Assembly: GCA_963377175.1 (NCBI GenBank)
Contig: CAUJNA010001491.1
Span: 156,501 to 220,500 of the forward strand
Length of the DNA stretch: 64,000 bases
Direction: 5' to 3'
Source: Effrenium voratum
Taxonomy: Eukaryota; Sar; Dinophyceae; Suessiales; Symbiodiniaceae
Part shown: one piece after another, positions 22,947-33,400 of the stretch
Position numbering within the stretch: the first letter of the stretch is position 1
Layout: the number at the start of each line of letters is the position of its first letter
The notes under the pieces: generated by a model
What the model was told of the DNA's origin: nothing
The model's database searches: none
The model's input: only the letters and a program-made list of their open reading frames with translations
Translations under genes and position numbers: made by a program

Positions 22947-24070
22947 AGCCGGTCTGTGTCCCTCAGGCGTTGTCTTTGCGACCGCCTTCGACCAGTTTGA
23001 CATGAACGAGGATGGCGGCATGGCAAAAACATTCCGAGCCCCCAAAAGATGCGAGAAGCTGAGGCCACAAGAAACTCACTCGGCCATGGGTTAAGATCCA
23101 AAAATCCAAACCGTACCCCCAGTGAACATCCCAATCCCCACTAGAATGGACACAGCCACTTTTTGAGAAGACCATTTTAGTGGCACACAAAAAGTTTAGA
23201 CGCTTTTAAAACCATCAACTCTGGAATTGAGTTGAAAACTCTCCAGCACGTTGACGCATGTCTTTGCTGGTTTGGACTGGGGATCTTTAGCAGCTCCTGC
23301 TGAAGGACCTTCCGTTTGCCACTGGAAAGTGGTTTAACCCTCTGGCCAGCTCATCCCCAGTAGAAATGGAATTGGAAGACGGGGGATTGCAATTCATGTG
23401 CGTCGCGTATTTGCTGTTTGGTTCTCATCAAGAGGCGACGGGCTTGTTTTCCAGGCAGAACTGACTTCAGGAATTTCCATGCACCATGGTGCTATGGATT
23501 TGCCAGGGAAGAGAACAGCGACGCAGTGCGTCACACGAAGAAATGCAGTTTGTGTACATATTTGTTTGTTCATATAAGTGTATATAAAGAGATACACCTG
23601 CACTACACCCCCCAGTAACCTCCATGTTTGTTCTTGTTGTTTGATGCCGCATACAGGCGTGCTCAAGCAGATGGTACTTTTTAGACTGAATTGAGACATC
23701 TGCTTTTAATTTTAAGTCTCTAGTTTCTGGATCCAATATCCATGATTGTCTGCATCCAAATCTTGGAGCCCTGGTCCTATACCTGAATCGTGGGATTCAC
23801 CAAGGGTCCCTCGGATGTTCAATCAACTTAGTAAGTCGGTTGTAACCATGTTGTAAGAAAGCCCCGGTTTGTTTCCACACTTATACCCATTGGTAGTTCC
23901 TGTAGTGAGTACTGTACTGTTGTTTTTCGCGCATCCAATTGTGGCTTACCCACTTTCTATTGAATCTCCAAGTGTGTGCTAACCTACTGGGGATGGGTGA
24001 AATCCTGCACCACTTAGGACAACCTGGAGTGACAACCCCCCCGGGAATGGTGGTGCATGCTGGTTGGGTA

Positions 24071-24177
24071 ATATTGATCAACCCTAGTTTCGTACTAGGG
24101 GATGTTCCCCTCCAAAAGTCATGAGTTCCCACACCCTGAAAGCATCCCCCTATCAATAAACTGGGGCTGATCAATAT
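24071..24177 (+). mobile_element. Family K element: GATCAACCC inverted repeat
   Basis: ATATTGATCAACCCTAGTTT with AAACTGGGGCTGATCAATAT. Internal GGGGATGTTCCCCTCCAAAA and AATAAACTGGGG recur at 19905-20034 and 58570-58675. Confidence 0.78.
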
Positions 24178-25165
24178 GGGGTCAACATTACTTGCTAGGT
24201 TGGTTGATCAGGCCGTTGATAAGCGTAATAAGGCCTTATTTAGGGCCTTTTCGGGCTCTCTCTCCCTCCCCCCCAGCCCCCATGAGTTCAACATCCAAGC
24301 CCAAAACCCCATGGCCCGTCTCGCCGAGGAATCATTTCAGTGGATGAGTTCACTGCCGCTTTTGGGACCGCATCTGAAGCCCGGTGGTTTCGGGGGAGAT
24401 CACCGGGTTTCCGATAAAAAATGGGAGTTGGGGGAAGGGAGCTGTCCACTGGTTGGCAATCCATTTCCGCTTTGTCGACTAGATGGGATAAATGGAATCG
24501 GCGAACCCCGAAGGGGAAGCCGGCATACGTGCCAGGGTGGATCCCAGTGACCTATATATAGTAGGTAGCCAGCCATTTTCTCCTTGGTTTTCAAAGGCCG
24601 GTTCTCTGGTTCCCTACAAGTCAACAACACCAGGGGTATGGAATCACTGGAAAACGTAAAGCCTGGAAACCCCAGTTGGGGACCCCTGTCCAGGTTTTTA
24701 AGTTGATTGCGAGCGAGATTGCGCCTCAAAACGACCAAACTCGCAAAGATCGACAATTGGCGTTCCATCACTCAAAAAAGGGATTGGGACCCTGGAAGCG
24801 AGTGGTTTCCTGGTGGTTTTCCTTGGAAGAACACCTGAAAACCCTGCACACCCAACTGGGTGTTTCTCAAATTCCCGGTTTTCTCACTTTGCCAAAGTGA
24901 ATCGACTGATCGATTTGACCTTTCGGTGTTCCTTTTTTGGTACCCAGTTTTTAGTCAAGGTACCAAGGTTGACCTTTTATTTCCAGGTCCTTTGGGGGAA
25001 TTGATTCTTGCCAATTTCCCAAGCCAGTTGCCCAGTGGTGTCCTTGTTTCAACTTTTTTGGGGAAGGGTTCCCCTTTAAAGTCAACCAACCATAACTTGT
25101 GGCTCCCAGCCAGCCCCTTAGCTTGTTGGCCTTTTTGTGTTTAGTGTTAGCTTCCGCTTCACTCT

Positions 25166-25283
25166 CATAGGTGTCCATTTTAGGTGAGTTTGCATAGAAA
25201 CAGATGGGTTCCACTGGTTTTGATGGGGTTTTCTGCCCCATTTACCATTAAAACCTATCTATTTTTCCACCAGGCCACCTATG
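25166..25283 (+). mobile_element. Family H element, diverged
   Basis: CATAGGTGTCC ... GGCCACCTATG ends; inner arms GATGGGTT / AACCTATC. Confidence 0.65.
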
Positions 25284-25876
25284 GATACCCTTTTTTCTCA
25301 CCTATGCATACCCTTTTTTCTCCGAAATGGAGGGGATCTGAGCCAAGCTCCGGGCCCCTGGAAACCGCGAGCCGAAGCAGCTGACCAGCTGAGGCGCTGC
25401 GCAGCTACAACATCACGGTGCATGCCGCTGAGACGCCTGGCGAGGGAGGGAGGCTTTGGGTGTGGCACCTCTGGTTGAAGGGACAGCCAAGGGAACACCA
25501 CCCTCTTTGTGTTGTTTTTTGTCTTTTTTTCTTTTCATTTTTTTTTGGGGGGGGTTATATATATATATATATGTATACACATATTTTTCCTTTGGTGCAT
25601 GTTGCCAACAGATGTTAGGACTGAACAATCTTTGCCAACCTAGTGGGTTTTCCGTATGAAACCACTAAAAGTTATTAATTTTTAGAAGGGGAGCAGAAAG
25701 CAACCGAGCTTGGGTGTGCTTGTTTTGGACTTGTTACCCCTCTTGTTGAAGGGACAGCCAAGGGAACACGTCATTTTATATTTATACTGATCTAGAGGCA
25801 CGGAAAGGGGAGCCATAGCCGAGTGACTACCAGGGGCCGATTGAACCAACGTTGAAAATCAAGTATGCACCAGAAG

Positions 25877-26021
25877 CTACCATTTGGTTAAGAATATTTA
25901 AACAAAGCAAACAAAAACAATCCCTTGTTGGTTTAAAGCCAATAAGGGAACATAAAACAATGGAATCTATCACTACTGGAAGTGTTTGTTATTCTTTACA
26001 GGGGGCTTAACCAAATGGAAG
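25877..26021 (+). mobile_element. Family A element with an A-rich insertion
   Basis: Both ends and the core are present, but about 35 extra A-rich bases break the CCCTTGTTGG block. The next ~40 bases (GAAGCTAAACATCACAACTT) match the right flank of the copy at 29828. Confidence 0.78.
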
Positions 26022-26256
26022 GAAGCTAAACATCACAACTTGGTTGAGTTGGCTTGCTCCGCGGAGCGCGGGGAAGCTTCTAGGATAGGGTGTCTGTTTT
26101 TTTTGAAGCTTCTCTTTGTCTCTTCTTGACATCCCGCCCTGATCCAGCCAGTGCACAAAACGACAAACGAGCTGAGCTTGTGTCCAAGACAGGGTTTCGG
26201 GAGGAGCCTGTGGGGACCTTTCATCGAGTCGTGCGGCCCAGCGCGTGAAAATCTAG

Positions 26257-26360
26257 GGGAAGCTTCCCAATTCTTTTCAGGAATCCTTCTTTTCAGGAAA
26301 CCATCAAAAACCAGAGGGAAACAGCTGGTTTTTGAGAAGAACGATGGTTAAAAAGAACGG
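26257..26360 (+). mobile_element. Long hairpin element, second copy
   Basis: Shares TTCTTTTCAGGAAACCATCA and GGTTTTTGAGAAGAACGATG with the copy at 51850. Confidence 0.68.
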
Positions 26361-26730
26361 GGAATCAAACCCTGGAGCAAAGGTATGGCCCATGTCACCT
26401 CACGTGCCTAGGGCTGCTACCTTGCTGCGCTTTCTGAACGCAAAGCCCCTGGTCTGCGCATAGACGGAAGGATGGGGGGCCTCCACCCTCTTTGTCGGGA
26501 AAGGGGATGCGGTGCTCGTTTCTAGTTGAGTTCTTGCTCAAAGGGGGCTGCTACGAACCACCGGTGGCATCGATTTCATCAATTAATTGTATCACCCCCG
26601 ACGGTGTGTGTTGAATGATGCATACAATTCATGCCATTTTGAACATGCCCTCCCTCCAAGAAGCATGGAATCTGACGATCGGAGCGTTTTGGAACTTTTG
26701 GGGAACCCGAAGTGTTCGCTTCCATTGTTG

Positions 26731-26843
26731 CCCAGTTGCCCAGTCGTGCCTTTGTTTTCTTTTTTGGGAAGGGTTCCCCTTTAAAGTCAACCAACCACAA
26801 AAAATGGGATGCCCTTTTTTCCATGGTCACTGGGTATCTTGAG
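26731..26843 (+). mobile_element. Family C element
   Basis: Left CCCAGTTGCCCAGT, right CACTGGGTATCTTGAG. Core GGGAAGGGTTCCCCTTTAAA and GTCAACCAACCA. Related copies lie at 25021-25098 and 45577-45702. Confidence 0.7.
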
Positions 26844-27040
26844 ATTGGCACCGGGTCCACGCTCTCGCGTGAGATCTGGGGCGCAGTCCTTGTTTTCCCG
26901 GATCTACGTCGTGTCTTTTGGGGTAAACATGTTGTGCTTTTTGGTTTTGCCCTTGGCACTTTGTTTTTAAAACAAAACCAACAAACAACAGAAAACGTTC
27001 CAAAATTCAAAGGGCCATGCCCAAAGTCAGTCAGTTGCAG

Positions 27041-27148
27041 ACTTTTTGGCGCGAACACAGGTGTGAGGAGGAGGCAAGTGACGAGCTGGAGACAGATTTG
27101 AGCGAACAGGAGGTGCACCTGGAGCGTGAGGCCGGAGCAAGACACCCA
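27041..27148 (+). CDS. Candidate small exon, acidic
   Basis: Starts after a TTGCAG acceptor (27035-27040) or a later CAG (27058-27060). It reads CEEEASDELETDLSEQEVHL, helical and strongly acidic. It is the last plus-strand island before the LTR element. Confidence 0.4.
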
Positions 27149-27564
27149 AGGTTGCCCCCCCCGTTTTGGCAACTGGGTCCCCCAAAAGTGCCCTTTCTCA
27201 CCCCTTTTTTGGTTGGGAGGGTTCCCCTACTGAGATATCCCTCCCACCATGGAAAGCTTGATGACTGCATATTGCTAGGGTTTGATTCCTGCCATTCTTT
27301 TTAGCCACCGTTCTTGCCAAAAACCGGCCGTTTTCCCTGGGTTTCCAGGGAGGTTTGGAAAGAATGGAAATGGAAGGTACTCCTAGAAAGACACCCAAGG
27401 TTGCCGAAGGGCCTTTTCCCCTCGTTTTGGCAATGTTGACCCCATTTTGAGAAGACGCACTTCGGGGCATTTCCGGTGGATTTTTGATTGCGGGGTGTCC
27501 GGCTCATCGCTTTCGGAGTGACCCCCCCGTATTCTCGGGTCGGGTTCCAGGGCTCAAAAGATCT

Positions 27565-27664
27565 CCATTTTGCCACCAGTTGAAACATGGCTTTTTCAAC
27601 ACCAAAATAAAGGGAAACCACCATTTACAAGGCACTGTTCAGGTGTATAATGTAAGGATCCCTG
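27565..27664 (+). repeat. Family M repeat (GTTCAGGTGTATAATG)
   Basis: A stretch with AAACATGGCTTTTTCAACAC, GGAAACCACCATTTACAAGG and CAGGTGTATAATGTAAGGAT. It recurs at 6408-6515, 12450-12560 and 49534-49651. The right edge carries GGATCCCTG each time. Confidence 0.68.
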
Positions 27665-28112
27665 GGTTCCCCGCCAAACAGGCGTCGAGAGAAGGTCCAA
27701 GGGCCACAATATGTTTGACATTCCCCGCAAGTGTAACCCTGACATCATTGGTAGTCCAATCTTGGAGTGAGGGCGGGAATCTGAGAAGGAAGTGAGAGTG
27801 GACTGGGGTTCAGAAACTAAACAGTCGGATCAGGAACTGGCATACCACTGCAACCACCCCTCAAAAATGGTGCCTTCCCGTTGGTTTCCTTTGGGATGCC
27901 CGACCCCATTTTGGGGGGCACACTCCGGAACATGGAAGCTCGCAAGTCTTCCGAAGGCTGGCTTGGAATCTGTCAAATGGTTCCACATCTCTTGGTGCAG
28001 TCCACTTGCCCCGAAGCCAAGATACCAAAGTGTCACTTACGCAAGCGACTGAAGCTCAGAATTGTCCAACCGCCGGCAACGGCGGGCATGCCGCAGGCAT
28101 CTAGCTTGAGGG

Positions 28113-28358
28113 GTGCCAAAAAAAGAGGAACACCGAGGACACCAAGTCAGTGGAAAAAGCCCGCGCGCTGCGGCCAATGCATCCAACACGTGGCACATCC
28201 GAAACTCGAAGCTCGGCGTGACACCAGAAACGGAAACGGCCCACGAGCTCGTACACTTCTTGCGTGCTTTTTTGGGGTGCGAGAGGTGTCGAAAGGAAAC
28301 AAAGGCGACTCTGTCCCTTTCCACCTATCAGTCACGTTTCAGAGAACCCGTTCAGTGA
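28113..28358 (+). CDS. Possible exon with a CxxC motif
   Basis: An open frame reads HELVHFLRAFLGCERCRKET and ends at a stop near 28358. FLGCERC resembles the structural CxxC of Erv/QSOX sulfhydryl oxidases (FFGCRxC), but the catalytic CxxC and other family signatures are not seen. Two other frames are also open here, so this is weak. Confidence 0.22.
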   Translation: MPKKEEHRGHQVSGKSPRAAANASNTWHIRNSKLGVTPETETAHELVHFLRAFLGCERCRKETKATLSLSTYQSRFREPVQ

Positions 28359-29827
28359 CTACATGTTCCGGCGAGAAGCTCTCTAGCCTCTTCCAAAGGA
28401 AAATCAAAACTCCGATCGGCGCCGATAACATTGATCGAATTCTAGAAGTTCTACTACCTCATTCAGTGAAGGACTGCAAGGTTTACATTTAAAACGTCGA
28501 GTTTTCCGGGCTTACGTGCTGGCTCGCAGGCCTTGGCAGAAAGCTCCTTGCTTGCATTCCGATTCGGCCGCGAAAAAGCAGGGCGCATGTCTCTTTCATG
28601 GTTTTTGTCCCACTTTTCGGTGGAGAATGCGTTGTCCCGGAACCCCCCACCTCAAAAGGCTATGAAATGCTTTGTGATGTGACCTTATTTTGCCTATGTT
28701 GGGGCCACGTGCCAGCCTTGGGGGGGATGCGGGATGTTTACTTTATGTTTTTTTGGTTTGCTCTCGCGGTTGGGTTCGTTGAGCGGCCCAAAGGGGCGCG
28801 CGCTTCAGTGGGACCGAGCTGAGGCGCTTCAGTGGAGGACCTTTCGATTCGAATCGAATGTCAAGCTCAGAGTGTTCACCCTCAATTGGTGGTTTTACCC
28901 TGCTGTTTCAGAGGCAACCTGGACGTGATGGCGCACTTTTTCATTTCTTTCCAGGGGGGCCTTTGCCCAAACAGAGGCATGACAAAGCGAGTCTGGTTTC
29001 AGGTAACCTGGTTTGGATTGGGATTTGAACTTTTGCTTTTGTGGAGAGTTCATGAGAAACCACGCCTTAACCATCAAACCACCAAGCAAGGGGAAGGGCA
29101 CAGGAAGCAGATGATTGTCATAGATAGCCATGGAAAGCTTGATGACCGCGTATTGTGGTAGCCCCCCCCCCCCACACACAAAAAAAAACAAATAACAAAA
29201 AGAAGGCCTCTGATTTGGGGAAAGCCTCCCGAATTCATTGGGTTGATTCATACGGGGTCAGCATTGCCGGGCACCCTTTAGCCGCAAAGAAAGGGCTTGA
29301 GGGTGCCCAGGCTGAGAAGCGCCATGTGAGAGCATTCCACTTGAAAGAAAGCGACAGTACCGCGGACGCACTCAGACGCAGACGGACTCAGGACATAGAA
29401 ATATGATATTGTGTGTGGGGGAGACGCCAGCTTCATTGCGCAAAAACAAAGGCACATTTGAGAGTGCCACTCAACTGCGTCGCCCACCCTACCCCAATCC
29501 CTTGTCTTGCCATAGGCATCAAAGTTCAACCCCACACCTGCAGTGATTCTTGAGATCCCCACGCCCCACCACACAGGTCCCCTAAATAACGACCTTCTAC
29601 TGGGACACAAAACAGCACCTCAAATCCTTGCCAACCTCCAACGTGATAACCCCATGGTCACAAAACTTCTGCAGTGTTGCGTAGTCCGGGTGTGTGTCAT
29701 GTGTGTCTGTGTTTGCGTTTGCGTGTTTGTCTTGTCTGTCTGTGTCTGCCTCTGTCTCTGTCTCTATATATATATAGTATGGATAAGACACATATATATA
29801 AGACACACACACATATATATATACAAT

Positions 29828-29936
29828 CTTCCATTTGCTTAAGTTTTTTTTTAAGTGTTCGCCTGTTGGTTTTAAAGGGAATCTATCACTACTGGAAATA
29901 ATCCTCATTTTTCCAGGGGACTTAAGCAAATGGAAG
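29828..29936 (+). mobile_element. Family A element beside the LTR insertion
   Basis: Near-perfect copy: CTTCCATTTGCTTAAG and CTTAAGCAAATGGAAG are exact 16-base inverted ends. The LTR element inserted about 95 bases further right. Confidence 0.88.
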
Positions 29937-30027
29937 GAAGCTAACCATCACAACTTGGTCGAGTTGGCTTGCTAACACCACCGTCAAGAAGTGCATATAT
30001 ATATATATATAGTTATAGATAGTGTAG

Positions 30028-30032
30028 ATAAA
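30028..30032. repeat. Target-site duplication, left copy (ATAAA)
   Basis: ATAAA directly precedes the TG of the 5' LTR and recurs directly after the CA of the 3' LTR. Five bases is the usual duplication length for Ty1/copia-type integrases. Confidence 0.85.
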
Positions 30033-30383
30033 TGTTAAAACCCTCCTGGCCCCGTGCCTAAATTGGGAAGCAGTTCTGAGGTCCGTGTTTGTATTGCTTA
30101 CAAGGTTCCATTGATTGCCATTTGGCTCAAGTCACAAGTGAGGTTCAAGATCTTATGTGAAGCTGCGTTCATACGTGATCGGCAATTGAGAGCGGAAAGC
30201 ACTTCGCTTGCGCTGCATTTGTCAGGACCACTGTTGTAACTATTATTCCTTCTCCCTTACAACAGTTACACGGGTTCGGCTATCACGGGTTGACCGTATA
30301 CACCTTTCTACGTGGTTGGTATTTACAGCTGGAGGGTTCGGTGGACAGCGTCCCACGGGACGTCACCTTGCCGTCTCTTGACA
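30033..30383 (+). repeat. 5' LTR (351 bp)
   Basis: It begins TGTTAAAACCC and ends TCTCTTGACA. It matches the 3' LTR over all 351 bases with 4 substitutions and no indel by eye. It contains a 10-bp stem (ACTGTTGTAA with TTACAACAGT, 30230-30266, 17-base loop) and a spliced-leader-like string at 30117-30131. Confidence 0.95.
30117..30131 (+). other. Spliced-leader-like string in the 5' LTR
   Basis: GCCATTTGGCTCAAG equals the last 16 bases of the dinoflagellate spliced leader (GCCATTTTGGCTCAAG, established knowledge) minus one T. The five leader bases further upstream do not match well. It begins 85 bases into the LTR. It may be a relic of a trans-spliced transcript that was reverse-transcribed, or chance. 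Confidence 0.5.
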
Positions 30384-30400
30384 GGTTATCAGCCGTAACG
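30384..30400 (+). promoter_or_regulatory. Candidate primer-binding site
   Basis: The bases directly after the 5' LTR (GGTTATCAGCCG) are where a tRNA primer should pair. They resemble the initiator-Met type site TGGTATCAGAGC of Copia elements only if one T is gapped (TATCAG is shared). The position is right and the match is weak, so the primer is not established. Confidence 0.35.
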
Positions 30401-30481
30401 ACAAGCTCTACACTGGACAGAGAGACAGCTGGTTTATTGCGGGTACAGGGACAATAAAGGAACAATAACCTACACCGTACA

Positions 30482-33400
30482 ATGGCATCTTCAGCGAGCC
30501 CAAGTACTGCAACTTTTGGGAACAGCAGCTCAGAGGGGTCCAATGGATTGATGGCTCTTCCTGCGGTGATGGATTTGGTCGCAGATTTACAGGATGAACC
30601 TGGGAGCGGAGGTTCCGCGCTATTCAGCGACATATCCACTCCTACAAGATCATGGAAGCAGATCGATGTTCGTCAGGAGTCGAAGCAAAGAGAATCCCCG
30701 CCGAGAAGATCATCGATGATATTGGGTTTCTTTGAGGTGATGTCGTACTTTCAGCACGAGCTTCCATTATGGAAAGATGCATGGAAGATCAAGAGGGAGT
30801 TCGAGCAATCAATCGTACGACACCTCGCCGGGAACGTGAGCCACACGACGGGCCAGAACCGAAAGCGGAACAAACCGTCCGCCCAGCTCGGGGCGCCCGC
30901 GAAAGAAGTGTTGGACATCATGAACACGGTCAAGCCCAGACATCCGCGATCCCTGACGGCCGAGCATGCCACCCAAGGATCCAAGAGGAAGGCAACAGAG
31001 AGTGAAGGCGACGGTCTTGGTCAAGTGCCAGACCCGAGCCGAAGCTCTCAGCCCAACGTTGAGAAAGAAGAGAAGAAGCAGCGAGTGATTGATGGGCGGA
31101 GAGCTGCACTCGAGTTCCTAGTCTCAATGGAAAAGTGCATGGGAGAGATGGGAATTTGCATGAGATGCGCGAACCTGGCCCACGACGGCGACTGCAAGAA
31201 CTATGAGGAGGCTGCTGGGAACGAGAAGGCGATGAAGAAGATCCGTGAGCTTCTCAGCAGCGATCATGTTTCCTCGGATGAAGAAATGGGGGATACGGAA
31301 GAACCGTCCTCATCGGCGTCCAAGGAACGCAAGAAAGGAGGACAAGAAGGGAAAGAGACAATAGAAATGTATAGCTATACCATCAATCTGGTGGAGATGG
31401 CTGACACGGCTGAGGGAGGAGAGCTACAATGCGGTGGCGTGGACCTCACCTACAATCCGTGCGGGGACAACAGAACGTTCAAGACGACGCTAGAGCGAGG
31501 GTGTGACACCATCCCATGTTACATCCCGAAGTTCGGCGACGTGAGCGATGTGCATATGCCATGGGCGTACGCATCTATTGTTGACCCCAAGTACTTTCCC
31601 AAGGGTGCCGGCCTTGAACAGGTGGATGTGGTGCAGCTTGGCAAGAGCGTCAATTTCTGCGTTGCTCCCTTTGACGGTGCTCCACTATGCAAGATTGGCG
31701 ACAATCGCTTGGTATTTGCTACGAAAGATCAAGCAAACCAGCTATCTCACGACCTATGCAGAGTCCTTCGACACAAAATCGGCAATTGCCGAGGAAGTGT
31801 TTTCAGATGCGATGAAGGTGGATGGGTCGGCATCGACGCAGTCATTGACGACCGAAATAACGACATATTCCCACCTTCAACTTCGAGAGCAAAACGATAC
31901 ATGGGCATCATGGAAGTGATCAAGTGGCAGGAGTCCGGACACAAGAAATCGAGATTTCAGGTCCTGGCAGCAAGGTTTCCAAGCGTCATGAACCCGAATG
32001 ACATGAAGGCGGCCGGGGAGGAGATGAACTATGCTGGCCTGGATCGGGATGACATCGACAGGATGTTCAACAGATGCGATGGATGGTGCAGGCCTTGGTG
32101 CATCCGAGTCACAACTGGTCACAGTGATTTTGGGTTCATGAGCTCATCCGCACTGGCAAATAGGTATTCTGCAAGAATGGGTGATTCTCTCGGAGGAGCA
32201 TTCCATGTAACGTATGTGGAGAACCTGCCGAGCATCGTACGCTGTGGGCTAGTCCCCGGCAAGATCGATGGCGGAAACAGGCTAGCATTGCACTTCGGAG
32301 CATTCGCTCCATGGGATGAGATGAACGTAGCAACGAAGGTGACGCTACGAAACGTAAGGTCGGGGGATCCGATTGCGATCATCTACATTCCCAGTGCAAC
32401 CCTCGCGCGGTATGGAGCTGGAGTCGCGGCAAATGGGACATTCATGGTCTTTGACGTGATCCCGTTCTATGAGGTCAAGTCCATTTGGATTGGCAAAAGC
32501 AACGGAGGGAAGCGCCTGGAGTACGAGGACGTCAAGCGAGCGTACTCGAAATGTGTGGAAAACGAGATCTGTCCGGGTTTCGTTGATTCATCCCAGGAAT
32601 CGGCTGCGATGTTCCTACAGAACGTCGCGAAGATCAACGAGAGGATGCCTGAGACCGAGGCAGGTGCCGACAATCTGCACTACATCAAAGACATGGTTGA
32701 TCGTGCATGCAAACTGTTTCGGGAAAACAAGCTGGAGGAGTTTGATGCGCAGACCAACGAGATCAGGGACGAGATCAGCAAAGTCGTCATCCTGAATGAC
32801 GAGACATGGGAAGGACTAAGATGCCGGATATGTCCGTCATGTGCGACCGCGATTCCCACATGCTTCTGTGTGTGCCTGGAATGTGGGGCGCAATTGATCT
32901 CTACCGGGAGATTTTGCATCCACATCAGTTCCGACGACGATGGGGACAACCAAAGGCCCAATGTTTCGGGTGATGCCAGGCGCGCACAAGACGAAGCCAA
33001 CCATGGTGCGGCAGCACAGGAAGAGGATGATGAGGCGGAGAACGTTCCTGAAGACGACGACATGGACACGCAAGGATACACGTCCGGCTACATGTCTGAG
33101 GAAGAAGATGGCGGTTGGCAATACCGCGACAATGACTTGGCATCGCGGGATATCATTAATTCCCAGCGGATGGCGATTTGCCTTGATGAGCCGCGCGAAG
33201 CTCAATACATGGCGGGATTCATCGCGCTGCAGATGTCAAAGATGTGGGGGATGTTCGAAGGTGGTGAAAAGAGAACGATCGATGCCGCGCTCGAAGGGAA
33301 GCAAGGCTGCCCATACCACAACGACTTCAAGAAGTACCCCAACATTACGGAGATTGATCAGGAAGGGATCCTTTTGCCATCGACGGTACTGAAGATTTCT

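Noticed and set aside
27881..28492. 203-codon plus-strand frame
   Set aside because: Three frames and the minus strand are open over much of it, and the composition is not clearly coding. Only a shorter alternative frame is listed, at low confidence.
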